Counted from the stretch's first letter, positions 1 to 5,804 are shown. The stretch: DNA of 6,501 nucleotides from Methanomassiliicoccaceae archaeon (GCA_016282555.1 JAEEKU010000150.1:1-6501), one strand, 5' to 3'. Notes: generated by a model not told the origin, from the letters alone. Translations and numbers: made by a program.

Positions 1-233
1 TCGACGCTATCACGTCGCGCGCGGGGTGGGACAACATCACCGCGATCAAGAACAAGGAGGTCTATCTGATCTCCAACGATCTCATGGGCGGTCTCCGCAG
101 CGTCATCGGAGGAATGTACTTCCTTTCGATGCTCAACAAAGACTGCAGCTACGATGTCGAGCAGCTTATGGACGAGTTCAACAAACTCGGAGGGACTTCG
201 TTCAACACGCACCTCGTCTATAAGATGAGCTGA
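1..233 (+). CDS. ABC transporter substrate-binding protein, C-terminal fragment (iron-chelate/cobalamin type)
   Basis: The reading frame is open from the window edge (first full codon at 3) to TGA at 231-233, giving the last 76 residues of a protein that starts outside the window. The piece begins with SRAGWDNITAIKNKEVYLIS, which fits the late C-terminal lobe of class III periplasmic binding proteins (FecB/BtuF/FhuD type), where an RPGW-like turn is followed by AVKNGRVY. It ends in helices (YDVEQLMDEFNKLGG) typical of the fold's end. Such proteins sit outside the membrane and hand siderophores, haem or cobalamin to a FecCD-type permease; that permease and its ATPase follow immediately downstream. 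The ligand-contacting residues are not in view, so iron chelate versus corrinoid cannot be decided. Feo genes nearby favour iron, as inference only. Confidence 0.85.
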   Translation, partial: DAITSRAGWDNITAIKNKEVYLISNDLMGGLRSVIGGMYFLSMLNKDCSYDVEQLMDEFNKLGGTSFNTHLVYKMS

Positions 234-245
234 AATTTTTTCCGG

Positions 246-275
246 CCGGGCTGTCTCCGGACAGTCCGGTTTTTT
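246..275 (+). terminator. Hairpin plus T-tract between binding protein and permease genes
   Basis: CCGGGCTGTC (246-255) pairs with GACAGTCCGG (260-269) around a TCCG loop, giving a 10-bp stem with one G-T wobble, followed at once by six T (270-275). Another T6 lies just after the stop codon at 236-241, and the 10-mer TTTTTTCCGG occurs at both 236-245 and 270-279. The shape is that of an intrinsic terminator; in archaea the T-tract alone can terminate. Because the permease ATG follows only 13 nt after the T-tract, it more likely gives partial termination or protects the 3' end of the binding-protein mRNA than fully separates the genes. Confidence 0.6.
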
Positions 276-288
276 CCGGTTCCGGGGG

Positions 289-1449
289 ATGCTTTTGGGC
301 AGAATTGGAGAATTCAGATCGCTTCTGAAGGGCGATAAAGCGGACGATTCAGCGCTGGGGCGCTATGAGACGTCCCGGAGGAAGAAGGTCCTGTTCATTC
401 TCGGCACGGGAATGCTTCTTCTGGTCGTCTCCGTGGCGGTTCTGGGGATCGGGGGCATAATGATCAGCCCTCTGGACGTTTTCTACACTCTGTTCCACGA
501 TCTCCTGCCGGGAATAATACCGGAACCCTCGCAGGATTATTATGGCATAGTTATCAACGGATACCGCATTCCGCGCATCATTCTGGGAGTGATGACCGGA
601 GCTTGTCTGGCGGTCGCCGGAGCGGCCATGCAGGGAATACTCAAAAATCCTCTGGCGGATCCTTTCACTCTGGGCCTTTCCTCGGCGGCTTCCTGCGGAG
701 CCGGGCTGGGGATCGTGATAGGCCCCATGATTTTCGGATCTCTGTACCATACCACTTACGAATTGTTCGGGCATTCCCTCTCTTTCCAATGGATTTTCAT
801 GGTACTGACGGCGTTCCTGTTCGGGCTGGCCAGCGTTTCCATTATAATATTGCTTACGGGAAAGCGTCCGGTGAGCCAGTCCACTCTCATTCTCACGGGA
901 GTGGTGGTCGGATACATCTTTTCGGCCGTTCTCTCGTATATGAAATACATCTCCGACGAAGCCGCTCTGAAAGATCTCACCCTATGGCTGCTCGGAGGGA
1001 TGTGGGGAGCGAGCTGGGACGCGGTGATGATCGTTCTCCCGATCGGTCTGATAGGAATCATTCTGATGTGGCGCACCGCGGTCGACATCAACGTGCTGTC
1101 CAGCGGCGATGACGTCGCCAAAAACCTCGGAGTGAAGGTGGCTCCCCTCAGAAAGAAGATAATGGTCTTGTCCTCTCTGGTTACCTCCGCGTGCATGGCA
1201 TTCACCGGGATAATAGGATTCGTCGGGCTTATGGGCCCTCATATGGTGAGGATGCTGATAGGGAACGACAACCGCTATCTGATCCCGGCGTCCGCGCTTT
1301 TCGGAGCGCTCACCCTGGTCTCCTGCGACGCCATAGCGAGATACGTCATACGTCCGTCGGAACTGCCGGTAGGGATCATAATGTATCTGGTCGGCGGAGT
1401 GTTCTTCATGTTCCTGATCAAGAAGATGAGGGGAGGATACGACATATGA
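289..1449 (+). CDS. FecCD/BtuC-family ABC transporter permease
   Basis: This 386-residue membrane protein is the channel subunit of a metal-chelate importer and should work as a dimer with the ATPase encoded next. A charged cytoplasmic N-terminus of about 33 residues precedes the first membrane helix (about 34-57); the rest is rich in hydrophobic segments consistent with the roughly ten helices of the family. Family hallmarks are visible: GYRIPR (91-96), GAAMQGILKNPLADP (111-125), the cytoplasmic coupling segment GDDVAKNLGV (273-282), GFVGLMGPHMVR (310-321) and the late SELPVGI (357-363). The start is the first ATG, with a G-run directly before it but no good Shine-Dalgarno motif, so the exact N-terminus is less certain than the rest. 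It follows the binding-protein gene by 55 nt and overlaps the ATPase gene by 4 nt (ATGA). Substrate is undetermined: Fe-siderophore, haem and cobalamin permeases look alike at this level. Confidence 0.93.
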   Translation: MLLGRIGEFRSLLKGDKADDSALGRYETSRRKKVLFILGTGMLLLVVSVAVLGIGGIMISPLDVFYTLFHDLLPGIIPEPSQDYYGIVINGYRIPRIILGVMTGACLAVAGAAMQGILKNPLADPFTLGLSSAASCGAGLGIVIGPMIFGSLYHTTYELFGHSLSFQWIFMVLTAFLFGLASVSIIILLTGKRPVSQSTLILTGVVVGYIFSAVLSYMKYISDEAALKDLTLWLLGGMWGASWDAVMIVLPIGLIGIILMWRTAVDINVLSSGDDVAKNLGVKVAPLRKKIMVLSSLVTSACMAFTGIIGFVGLMGPHMVRMLIGNDNRYLIPASALFGALTLVSCDAIARYVIRPSELPVGIIMYLVGGVFFMFLIKKMRGGYDI

Positions 1450-2204
1450 AGCTCGAAACCAGGGATCTGGTCCAGGGATACGGGAGCAGCATAATTCTGG
1501 ACGGGGTCTCCGTATCGGTCAGTTCGGGCGAGATCGTAGCCCTTCTCGGTCCCAACGGTTCAGGAAAATCCACCATGATCAAAACGATCTGCGATATTCT
1601 TCCCCCTAAAAGCGGAACCGTCGAGCTGGACGGCACCGATATCCGCACGTACGACAGCTCGGAGCTCGCGAAAATCATTTCTTATGTTCCCCAGTCTTCC
1701 AACGCGGCGGTTTACACCACCGTTATGGACACGGTTCTCCTGGGCAGGAGGCCGTACGTAAGCTGGACCTACCGCCCGGAGGATATTCAGATCGCGGCTT
1801 CCGCCATGGAGCGCATGAACGTGGATCATCTTTCCGATCACAACGTGTCGGAGCTGTCCGGAGGCCAGAGGCAGAGGGTGTTTCTGGCCCGTTCTCTCGC
1901 CCAGAATCCGGATTTCTTCATTTTCGACGAGCCTACGAGCGCTTTGGATCTCAAATTCCAGATGAAGACCATGATCTCCATGCGCGAAATCATTAAAGAA
2001 AGCGGTTCGGGAATGATGATCGCGTTGCACGACATCAATCTCGCTCTGAATTATACGGACAAGGTGGTTATGATCAAGGATGCGAAGATCAGAGCTTCCG
2101 GGCCCCCTTCGACGACCATCACCAAGCAGACGATAAGGGACGTCTACGGTGTCGAAACGGAGATAATCGAAACCGGTTCCGGAAGATATATCCTGCCGAT
2201 TTAG
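1446..2204 (+). CDS. ABC transporter ATP-binding protein (FecE/BtuD type)
   Basis: This 252-residue cytoplasmic ATPase powers the importer. All nucleotide-binding motifs are present and intact: Walker A GPNGSGKST (35-43), Q-loop VPQ with Q83, signature LSGGQ (137-141), Walker B FFIFDE (157-162), D-loop SALD (165-168) and the switch histidine H195 in ALHD. Length and the segment SGTVELDGTDI (56-66) are normal for the FecE/BtuD/FhuC branch. The frame stays open further upstream to 1191, but the start is put at ATG 1446 because it aligns with the usual N-terminus (KLETRDLVQGYG) and forms an ATGA overlap with the permease stop, which suggests translational coupling. The stop lies about 40 nt from the stop of the convergent feoB, and no T-tract is seen in that gap. 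Confidence 0.95.
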   Translation: MKLETRDLVQGYGSSIILDGVSVSVSSGEIVALLGPNGSGKSTMIKTICDILPPKSGTVELDGTDIRTYDSSELAKIISYVPQSSNAAVYTTVMDTVLLGRRPYVSWTYRPEDIQIAASAMERMNVDHLSDHNVSELSGGQRQRVFLARSLAQNPDFFIFDEPTSALDLKFQMKTMISMREIIKESGSGMMIALHDINLALNYTDKVVMIKDAKIRASGPPSTTITKQTIRDVYGVETEIIETGSGRYILPI

Positions 2205-2244
2205 CCCTGCGACGGAGACGGGGGAGGCTTCTGAGTCCGCCGGA

Positions 2245-4158
2245 TCACATGAATCCGCCCAGTACCAGGTTGAATACGGCTCCGATCGCAACCGCCGCGC
2301 AGATCGTGGTCAGCGACACGGCGGCAGTTTCTTTCAGGCCGAGTTCCCTGCCCATCGCAGTCATGGCGGCCAGACACGGCATGTACACCGACATCACGAC
2401 TCCGAACACCACGAACTGTCTGGCGTCCATGAACATCGTTATATCAGTTATTCCCTGAGCGGCCGCGAGGATCACCAGCATCCCGTAGGACATCTCCTTC
2501 CTCAGTATTCCGGCGATGAAGGCTATGATTGTCACCGGCGGAAGACCCAGGATACCCGCGGTGAGCCACGACATCGGCTCGACTATCGGATCGAGCAGGC
2601 TGAACTGCATCAGAATCTCGATGACGATGCTTCCGGCAACCAGGAGAGGGACGGCCAGTTTGAAGAAGTCGCTGGTCCGGTACCACATTTTCAGGAGCAC
2701 GTTCTTGGCTCCCGGCATCTGCAGCTCCGGAAGCTCCATCGCCAGATTGGAAGGCTCGTGTTTCAGCCTTCTGTTCAGTATTGCTCCGGATGCGAATCCG
2801 ATCGCTATCAGAACGGCGAATATAACCGCCACCCAGACCGCCCCGGCGTATCTGCCGGTCACTCCGGTTATGGTGGCGAGCTGCGCGGAGCACGGGACGG
2901 CCATGCAGATGATCGTGCACAGAATTATCCTCTCTCTTCTGGAGCGCACGGATCTGGTGGCGAGGATGGCGGGAACGTTGCATCCGAATCCCACCATGAT
3001 CGGTATGAAAGCGTTTCCGTGGAGCCCCAGCTTGTGCATGGAGCGGTCGAGAAGGATTACGGCTCTCGGCAGATATCCGGAATCCTCGAGAATGCCGAGA
3101 ACTATGTAGAATACCATTATGTAGGGGATGACGAGGCCGAGTATGGCGCCGAGGCTTCCGTCGATGCCGGACATGATCGCCTCTCCCAGGTCGCCGCCGA
3201 TCTCCCTTCCGAAGTCTTCGAAGAACGTGCCCGTAAGGCTCGTGTAAAGGGAGTCGATGACATCGGCCAGGAGTCCTCCCGCGTATATCAGGCACAGAAA
3301 TGTCGCCGCGAGAACGCAAATGAGAATCGGTATTCCGGTGGACGGGGTGATCGTCATCTCCGATATCCTGTCCTTTCTTGAAATGCCGCCTGCGACGGGC
3401 TCGACGACCGACATGGCGATCACATGGGCGTCGCCGTATCTGTCGCGGGCGATATGAACGTCCAGCATTTCTCCGTGGATTTTTCTGAACTCGGACGATA
3501 TCCGGCCGACGTACGACGCCACCTCGGGAGACTCTCTTCCAACGAACATGTCGAGGCCCTCGAGCATCTTGACCGCGGATCCCCACGATACGGAACCGTC
3601 CATTTCCATGATGGTCTGGATATAACCCATGATGTGCCCGTCGTATCTGACTCTGTATCCGGAGACGGAGGCCTCGCCGGAGGCTATGCGCTTCAGAAGC
3701 CCGTCCACCCCCTCTCCCGTCTTAGACGATACCGGCACGACCGGAACGCCGAGGATGCCGGACAGTTTTTCGGCGCTGATTCTGAACCTTTTATCCGCCA
3801 GATCCATCTTGTTGAGCGCCAGGATCACCGGTACCTCGAGTTCCATTATTTCCATGGCGAGCACCAGGCTCGATTCGAGATTCGTAGAATCCGCGACCAC
3901 CACGATGGCGTCGTTCGTTCTGTCGCGGAGCATATCAATCACTATGCGCTCGTCTCCGGAGTCCGTGGAGAGGCTGTAGGTTCCCGGCAGGTCGTGAACG
4001 TTGATCGTTTTGTCTCCGACCATGACGGTAGACTCTTCGAACTCCACCGTCGTGCCGGGATAGTTGGACGATATCACGCCAACCCCCGTGAGTCTGGTGA
4101 AAAGGCTGGACTTGCCCACGTTAGGCTGTCCGATCAGAGCTACCTGTATGCTTTGCAA
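2245..4158 (-). CDS. feoB: Ferrous iron transport protein B (FeoB), GTPase-permease
   Basis: FeoB imports Fe(II) across the cytoplasmic membrane. Numbered from the proposed TTG start (637 residues), the N-terminal G domain has G1 GQPNVGKSS (10-18), switch I NYPGTT (32-37), G3 DLPG (56-59), G4 NKMD (116-119) and G5 SSKTG (144-148). A helical spacer follows (about 165-270), then the membrane part from about 276. Its Gate signatures are LEDSGYLPR (357-365), GFGCNVP (390-396) and AVPCSAQL (420-427), with both conserved cysteines present. The length is shorter than E. coli FeoB and usual for archaeal forms. The open frame reaches an ATG at 4221, but the extra 21 residues are not family-like. The TTG at 4158 starts directly before the P-loop strand and has GAGGG about 8 nt upstream. 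It overlaps feoA by 38 nt, so the two are probably translationally coupled. Confidence 0.95.
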   Translation of the reverse strand: MQSIQVALIGQPNVGKSSLFTRLTGVGVISSNYPGTTVEFEESTVMVGDKTINVHDLPGTYSLSTDSGDERIVIDMLRDRTNDAIVVVADSTNLESSLVLAMEIMELEVPVILALNKMDLADKRFRISAEKLSGILGVPVVPVSSKTGEGVDGLLKRIASGEASVSGYRVRYDGHIMGYIQTIMEMDGSVSWGSAVKMLEGLDMFVGRESPEVASYVGRISSEFRKIHGEMLDVHIARDRYGDAHVIAMSVVEPVAGGISRKDRISEMTITPSTGIPILICVLAATFLCLIYAGGLLADVIDSLYTSLTGTFFEDFGREIGGDLGEAIMSGIDGSLGAILGLVIPYIMVFYIVLGILEDSGYLPRAVILLDRSMHKLGLHGNAFIPIMVGFGCNVPAILATRSVRSRRERIILCTIICMAVPCSAQLATITGVTGRYAGAVWVAVIFAVLIAIGFASGAILNRRLKHEPSNLAMELPELQMPGAKNVLLKMWYRTSDFFKLAVPLLVAGSIVIEILMQFSLLDPIVEPMSWLTAGILGLPPVTIIAFIAGILRKEMSYGMLVILAAAQGITDITMFMDARQFVVFGVVMSVYMPCLAAMTAMGRELGLKETAAVSLTTICAAVAIGAVFNLVLGGFM

Positions 4159-4543
4159 GCCGTCGCCCTCTTCTGACGAACACCGCGGAAGCCATTTCGG
4201 CGTCCAGCGCGATGGTGGCATACCCGATCCTGACTACGCGCGCGCCTTTGCTGGACACGGCGGAGGCCAGCTGCAGGGTTCTGCTCGGAACGAAGCCCAT
4301 GGATATCAGGCGCCTGATGACGGAGTCGTCGTCCGAGGTAAGGCGGATTATGGTTCCGCTCTCGCCGATTTCCATGTCTTTGAGGGACACGACGGAGGAA
4401 TTATCGGTTCCGCATCCGCCTCCGCATGAGCCGCATGCTCCTTCCGACTCTCCGGTGCAGAATACGCTGATGCTCGGAGCATCTCCTGCGGGACGGATCG
4501 CTTCGCTTCCGCCCTCCCCCTTAGCAATGCGCCACCGTGCCAT
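4121..4543 (-). CDS. feoA: FeoA-domain protein with Cys-rich N-terminal extension
   Basis: The C-terminal part of this 140-residue protein (about 51-128) is a FeoA/SH3-like domain: SLKDMEIGESGTI, then RRLISMGFVPSRTLQL and a final strand set RVVRIGYATIALDAEMASAVFV. FeoA is a small cytoplasmic partner of FeoB, needed for Fe(II) uptake. Typical FeoA is only about 75-80 residues. Here about 50 residues precede it, containing C29, C37, C40 and C44 in a Gly-rich setting (CX7CX2CX3C), which suggests a metal or Fe-S site. The start at ATG 4543 is supported by GGAG about 8 nt upstream; internal M57 lies inside the FeoA fold and is a poor alternative. The last residues (RRGRRLAKHTGSS) are encoded in the overlap with feoB. 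FeoA identity is firm; the role of the extension is inference. Confidence 0.9.
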   Translation of the reverse strand: MARWRIAKGEGGSEAIRPAGDAPSISVFCTGESEGACGSCGGGCGTDNSSVVSLKDMEIGESGTIIRLTSDDDSVIRRLISMGFVPSRTLQLASAVSSKGARVVRIGYATIALDAEMASAVFVRRGRRLAKHTGSSDRTA

Positions 4544-4551
4544 TTTTCTCG

Positions 4552-4555
4552 CTCC
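4552..4555 (-). promoter_or_regulatory. Ribosome binding site of feoA
   Basis: On the minus strand GGAG lies 8 nt before the ATG at 4543, separated by CGAGAAAA. It is the strongest Shine-Dalgarno motif near this start and decides in favour of the long FeoA with the Cys-rich N-terminus. Confidence 0.6.
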
Positions 4556-4570
4556 TGCGGTACCGGGCAG

Positions 4571-4588
4571 CCGGAGAACGGTCTCCGG
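4571..4588 (-). promoter_or_regulatory. Perfect inverted repeat in the feoA leader
   Basis: CCGGAGA (4571-4577) and TCTCCGG (4582-4588) form a perfect 7-bp stem with the four-base spacer ACGG, 28 nt upstream of the feoA start codon and just before its ribosome binding site. It could be an RNA hairpin in the 5' leader or a DNA operator. The 13-mer GTCTCCGGACAGT covering its right side (4581-4593) also occurs at 253-265 in the hairpin before the permease gene. Function is not known. Confidence 0.4.
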
Positions 4589-4703
4589 ACAGTGAAACGG
4601 AAATGCCGGAATGGCAGCGGACGGCGGTGCAGAAAGGGCGCGCCGTATGCTTTACTGTCGATAAACGGACACATACGCAGTCCGGCGGAGATTATCGTTA
4701 TAT

Positions 4704-4731
4704 TTATGGTTTGCCTAATAATATTTAAAAC
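4704..4731 (-). promoter_or_regulatory. Probable feoAB promoter with operator-like sequence
   Basis: On the minus strand TTTTAAATATTA (TATA-like, core TTAAATA at 4722-4728) is followed 5 nt later by AGGCAAAC (4709-4716), the usual place for a repressor site between TATA box and transcription start. Transcription would begin near 4698, leaving a leader of about 155 nt before feoA. The plus-strand sequence TTATGG-TTTG-CCTAA (4704-4718) resembles a loosely palindromic DtxR-type iron-regulator site, with one extra base in one arm; that resemblance is weak. A second TATA-like stretch (CATAAATATA, near 4700-4709) is an alternative promoter. Confidence 0.5.
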
Positions 4732-4857
4732 CGTCTAACTGCCGGATACGTGATCTAGCAGGCTGATGCGTCTGCGGTTCCGTTCCCGGCGAAGCATTTA
4801 GCAGTAAAGGGGAGAATGGATGATATTACAACCGAGGGGTGAAAAGCACTCCCGGAA

Positions 4858-4878
4858 GTTTGCCTGTTTATTATTTAA
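4858..4878 (-). promoter_or_regulatory. Second TTAAATA / AGGCAAAC element, possible distal promoter
   Basis: On the minus strand TTAAATA (4872-4878) is followed after 6 nt by AGGCAAAC (4858-4865). This repeats the arrangement of the proposed feoAB promoter about 150 bp away, where the gap is 5 nt. It points toward feoA and could be a second, distal feo promoter or the promoter of a small RNA. No coding gene starts just downstream of it. Confidence 0.35.
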
Positions 4879-4899
4879 TGCTTTATTACAATACCAAAC

Positions 4900-4920
4900 T
4901 GGTAGGGTATTGGTAGGGTA
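4900..4920. repeat. Tandem TGGTAGGGTA pair, one helical turn apart
   Basis: TGGTAGGGTA occurs at 4900-4909 and again at 4911-4920, an 11-bp period, so both copies face the same side of the helix. The first overlaps the inverted repeat TACCA-AAC-TGGTA (4892-4904). The pair lies about 22-48 bp upstream of the TTAAATA box at 4872-4878 in minus-strand sense, which would suit an activator or repressor binding site. Confidence 0.5.
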
Positions 4921-5036
4921 AATCAAATCTGTTCCATCGATCGGAATTGACTTTACTCCTGTTACGAAGAACTTCTTCCGCAGGGCGGTGTTCCTCACTG
5001 CGCGGGATGCGACATCAGATGCGTTGTTCTTCAAGT

Positions 5037-5062
5037 CCGGAGGGGACTCCGGTTACCTTTTT
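5037..5062 (+). terminator. Orphan terminator-like hairpin
   Basis: CCGGAG (5037-5042) and CTCCGG (5047-5052) form a perfect 6-bp stem around GGGA, followed by TTACC and then T5 (5058-5062). Immediately after comes a second hairpin, TCTGTC-AAG-GACAGA (5062-5076). On the plus strand this resembles an intrinsic terminator, but no gene ends just upstream, so it may instead be part of a structured RNA. Confidence 0.35.
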
Positions 5063-5436
5063 CTGTCAAGGACAGAGTGACGAAAGCGGCCGGTACCAGT
5101 TTCGGGCTCAGGGGCCGCAAGAGCACCTGCACTCTGCTGCAGCAGGGTCGGCGAGCGGGGGGCAATCGACGATGCGAGGGACAGCGTCAAGCATCCCTCC
5201 TCTGCATCCCGTCCGCATCACGCGCGCTGAACCAAAACCGCTTCGGAGGACGGGAGTTTTCATCCTATTTCCTTCATCAAAAACGGCATCCGATGTGCCG
5301 GATTATCACTCTTTTGAGGTCTCTTGAAGCCGATTGCTGTTACCGGATTTGCTGCAAAATCGTTCGATCCCGGGGATGATTCCGCCGGAATTCATGTCAT
5401 AAGAACGCATTTCATCGAAATTGATGTCCGGTTAGT

Positions 5437-5442
5437 GAAAAA
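5437..5442 (-). terminator. T-tract terminator after tRNA-Leu
   Basis: On the minus strand, one A after the encoded CCA, there is a run of five T (5438-5442). Such oligo-T runs end archaeal tRNA transcripts. Confidence 0.55.
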
Positions 5443-5443
5443 T

Positions 5444-5531
5444 TGGTGCAAGGGAAGGGATTTGAACCCTCGAACTCCTACGAGAATAGGCCCTGAACCT
5501 ATCTCCTTTGGCCAGGCTCGGATACCCTTGC
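5444..5531 (-). tRNA. tRNA-Leu, anticodon CAG, with encoded CCA
   Basis: A complete class II cloverleaf can be folded by eye on the minus strand. The acceptor stem is GCAAGGG (5525-5531) with CCCTTGC (5448-5454); the D-arm is of the form TCC-GAGCCTGGCCAAA-GGA; the anticodon stem ATAGG/CCTAT encloses loop TTCAGGG with anticodon CAG at 5493-5495. The long variable arm is expected for leucine tRNA, and the T-arm GAGGG-TTCAAAT-CCCTT carries the invariant TTC. The discriminator base is A, followed by an encoded CCA (5444-5446); without it the gene ends at 5447. No intron is seen. It reads Leu CUG codons. It lies in the same direction as the small gene upstream but has its own TATA-like box, so it is probably transcribed separately. 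Confidence 0.95.
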
Positions 5532-5558
5532 ACTTGCTGGTTCCCCATCTGTTACCTG

Positions 5559-5566
5559 TATTTAAT
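5559..5566 (-). promoter_or_regulatory. TATA box of tRNA-Leu
   Basis: ATTAAATA on the minus strand is centred about 31 nt upstream of the first tRNA base, so transcription would start a few nucleotides before the mature 5' end. This spacing is typical for archaeal tRNA promoters. Confidence 0.6.
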
Positions 5567-5578
5567 TATTGTTGAACC

Positions 5579-5800
5579 TTATTTCTTCATGATCTTCATC
5601 CAGCCGCCGGATTCGTAAACGGCGAGACCCCTGTCTTTCAGAGCTGAATGGAATTCATCCCAGGTTATTATTTCCAGACGATCGTTCTGGCCTTTCGTGA
5701 ACTGCACGCCTTCCGTGCCTTTCACCTTCGCGGGCCTGAGACCCTTGTTCTTAGCCAGTTCTTCGATCTTTTTCTTGCTTCCTACCTTTTCCATCGACAT
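5579..5800 (-). CDS. Small basic protein of unknown function, 73 residues
   Basis: I do not recognise the family. The protein is small, soluble and rich in lysine, with a basic N-terminal half (KVGSKKKIEELAKNKGLRPAKVK) that may form a helix and then a strand (VQFTKG). The C-terminal half, RLEIITWDEFHSALKDRGLAVY, ends in ESGGWMKIMKK. There is no signal peptide, membrane segment or cysteine. It looks like a real gene: its composition is balanced and protein-like, a TATA-like box (5831-5838) stands at proper distance upstream, and the frame fills the space between that promoter and the tRNA. The first ATG (5800) is chosen; ATG at 5794, two codons later, is a near-equal alternative. The predicted leader is only about 8 nt, so initiation may be nearly leaderless. 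A nucleic-acid-related role would fit the charge pattern but is a guess. Confidence 0.75.
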   Translation of the reverse strand: MSMEKVGSKKKIEELAKNKGLRPAKVKGTEGVQFTKGQNDRLEIITWDEFHSALKDRGLAVYESGGWMKIMKK

Positions 5801-5804
5801 TTAG

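Larger units (their letters stand above)
4741..5437. other. Gene-free block of about 700 bp with structured elements
   Basis: No convincing protein gene is seen on either strand. The left third (to about 4935) is AT-richer and holds the promoter-like and tandem-repeat elements listed separately, plus a possible imperfect hairpin at 4832-4854 (GGGGTG paired with CACTCC). The middle (about 4940-5270) is GC-rich with several short hairpins and the 12-bp palindrome CTGCTGCAGCAG (5134-5145). The open frames here have low-complexity, Ser/Arg/Pro-rich translations, no family resemblance and no ribosome binding site. I could not match it to SRP RNA, RNase P RNA or another known RNA, nor find a duplicated tRNA end that would mark an integrated element. 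It may hold an unrecognised RNA gene or the decayed remains of one or more genes. Confidence 0.5.

Noticed and set aside
1191..1445. Upstream extension of the ATPase frame inside the permease gene
   Set aside because: The translation is Arg/Gly-rich and not ABC-like; the ATGA overlap gives the proper start at 1446.
2444..3586. Long minus-strand open frame of 380 codons within feoB
   Set aside because: Arg/His-rich shadow of feoB in another frame; feoB itself has all family motifs.
4735..4797. Minus-strand 20-codon Arg-rich open frame upstream of feoA
   Set aside because: No ribosome binding site and its end overlaps the region just upstream of the proposed feoAB TATA box; too short to support as a leader peptide.
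4798..5034. Minus-strand open frame of 78 codons (TTG start)
   Set aside because: No ribosome binding site, no family resemblance, and it crosses the tandem repeat and promoter-like elements; it is closed by a stop (5053-5055) just upstream and looks like chance.
4947..5379. Two overlapping plus-strand open frames in the GC-rich block
   Set aside because: Ser/Arg/Gly-rich, low-complexity translations without start signals; typical of random open frames in GC-rich DNA.
4741..5443. Possible attachment site or integrated element beside tRNA-Leu
   Set aside because: No copy of the tRNA 3' end and no integrase gene were found in the window.
5324..5575. Plus-strand open frame with WCKGRDLNPRTPTRIG
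   Set aside because: It is the antisense reading of the tRNA-Leu gene, a well-known source of false proteins of the RDLNPRTPT kind.
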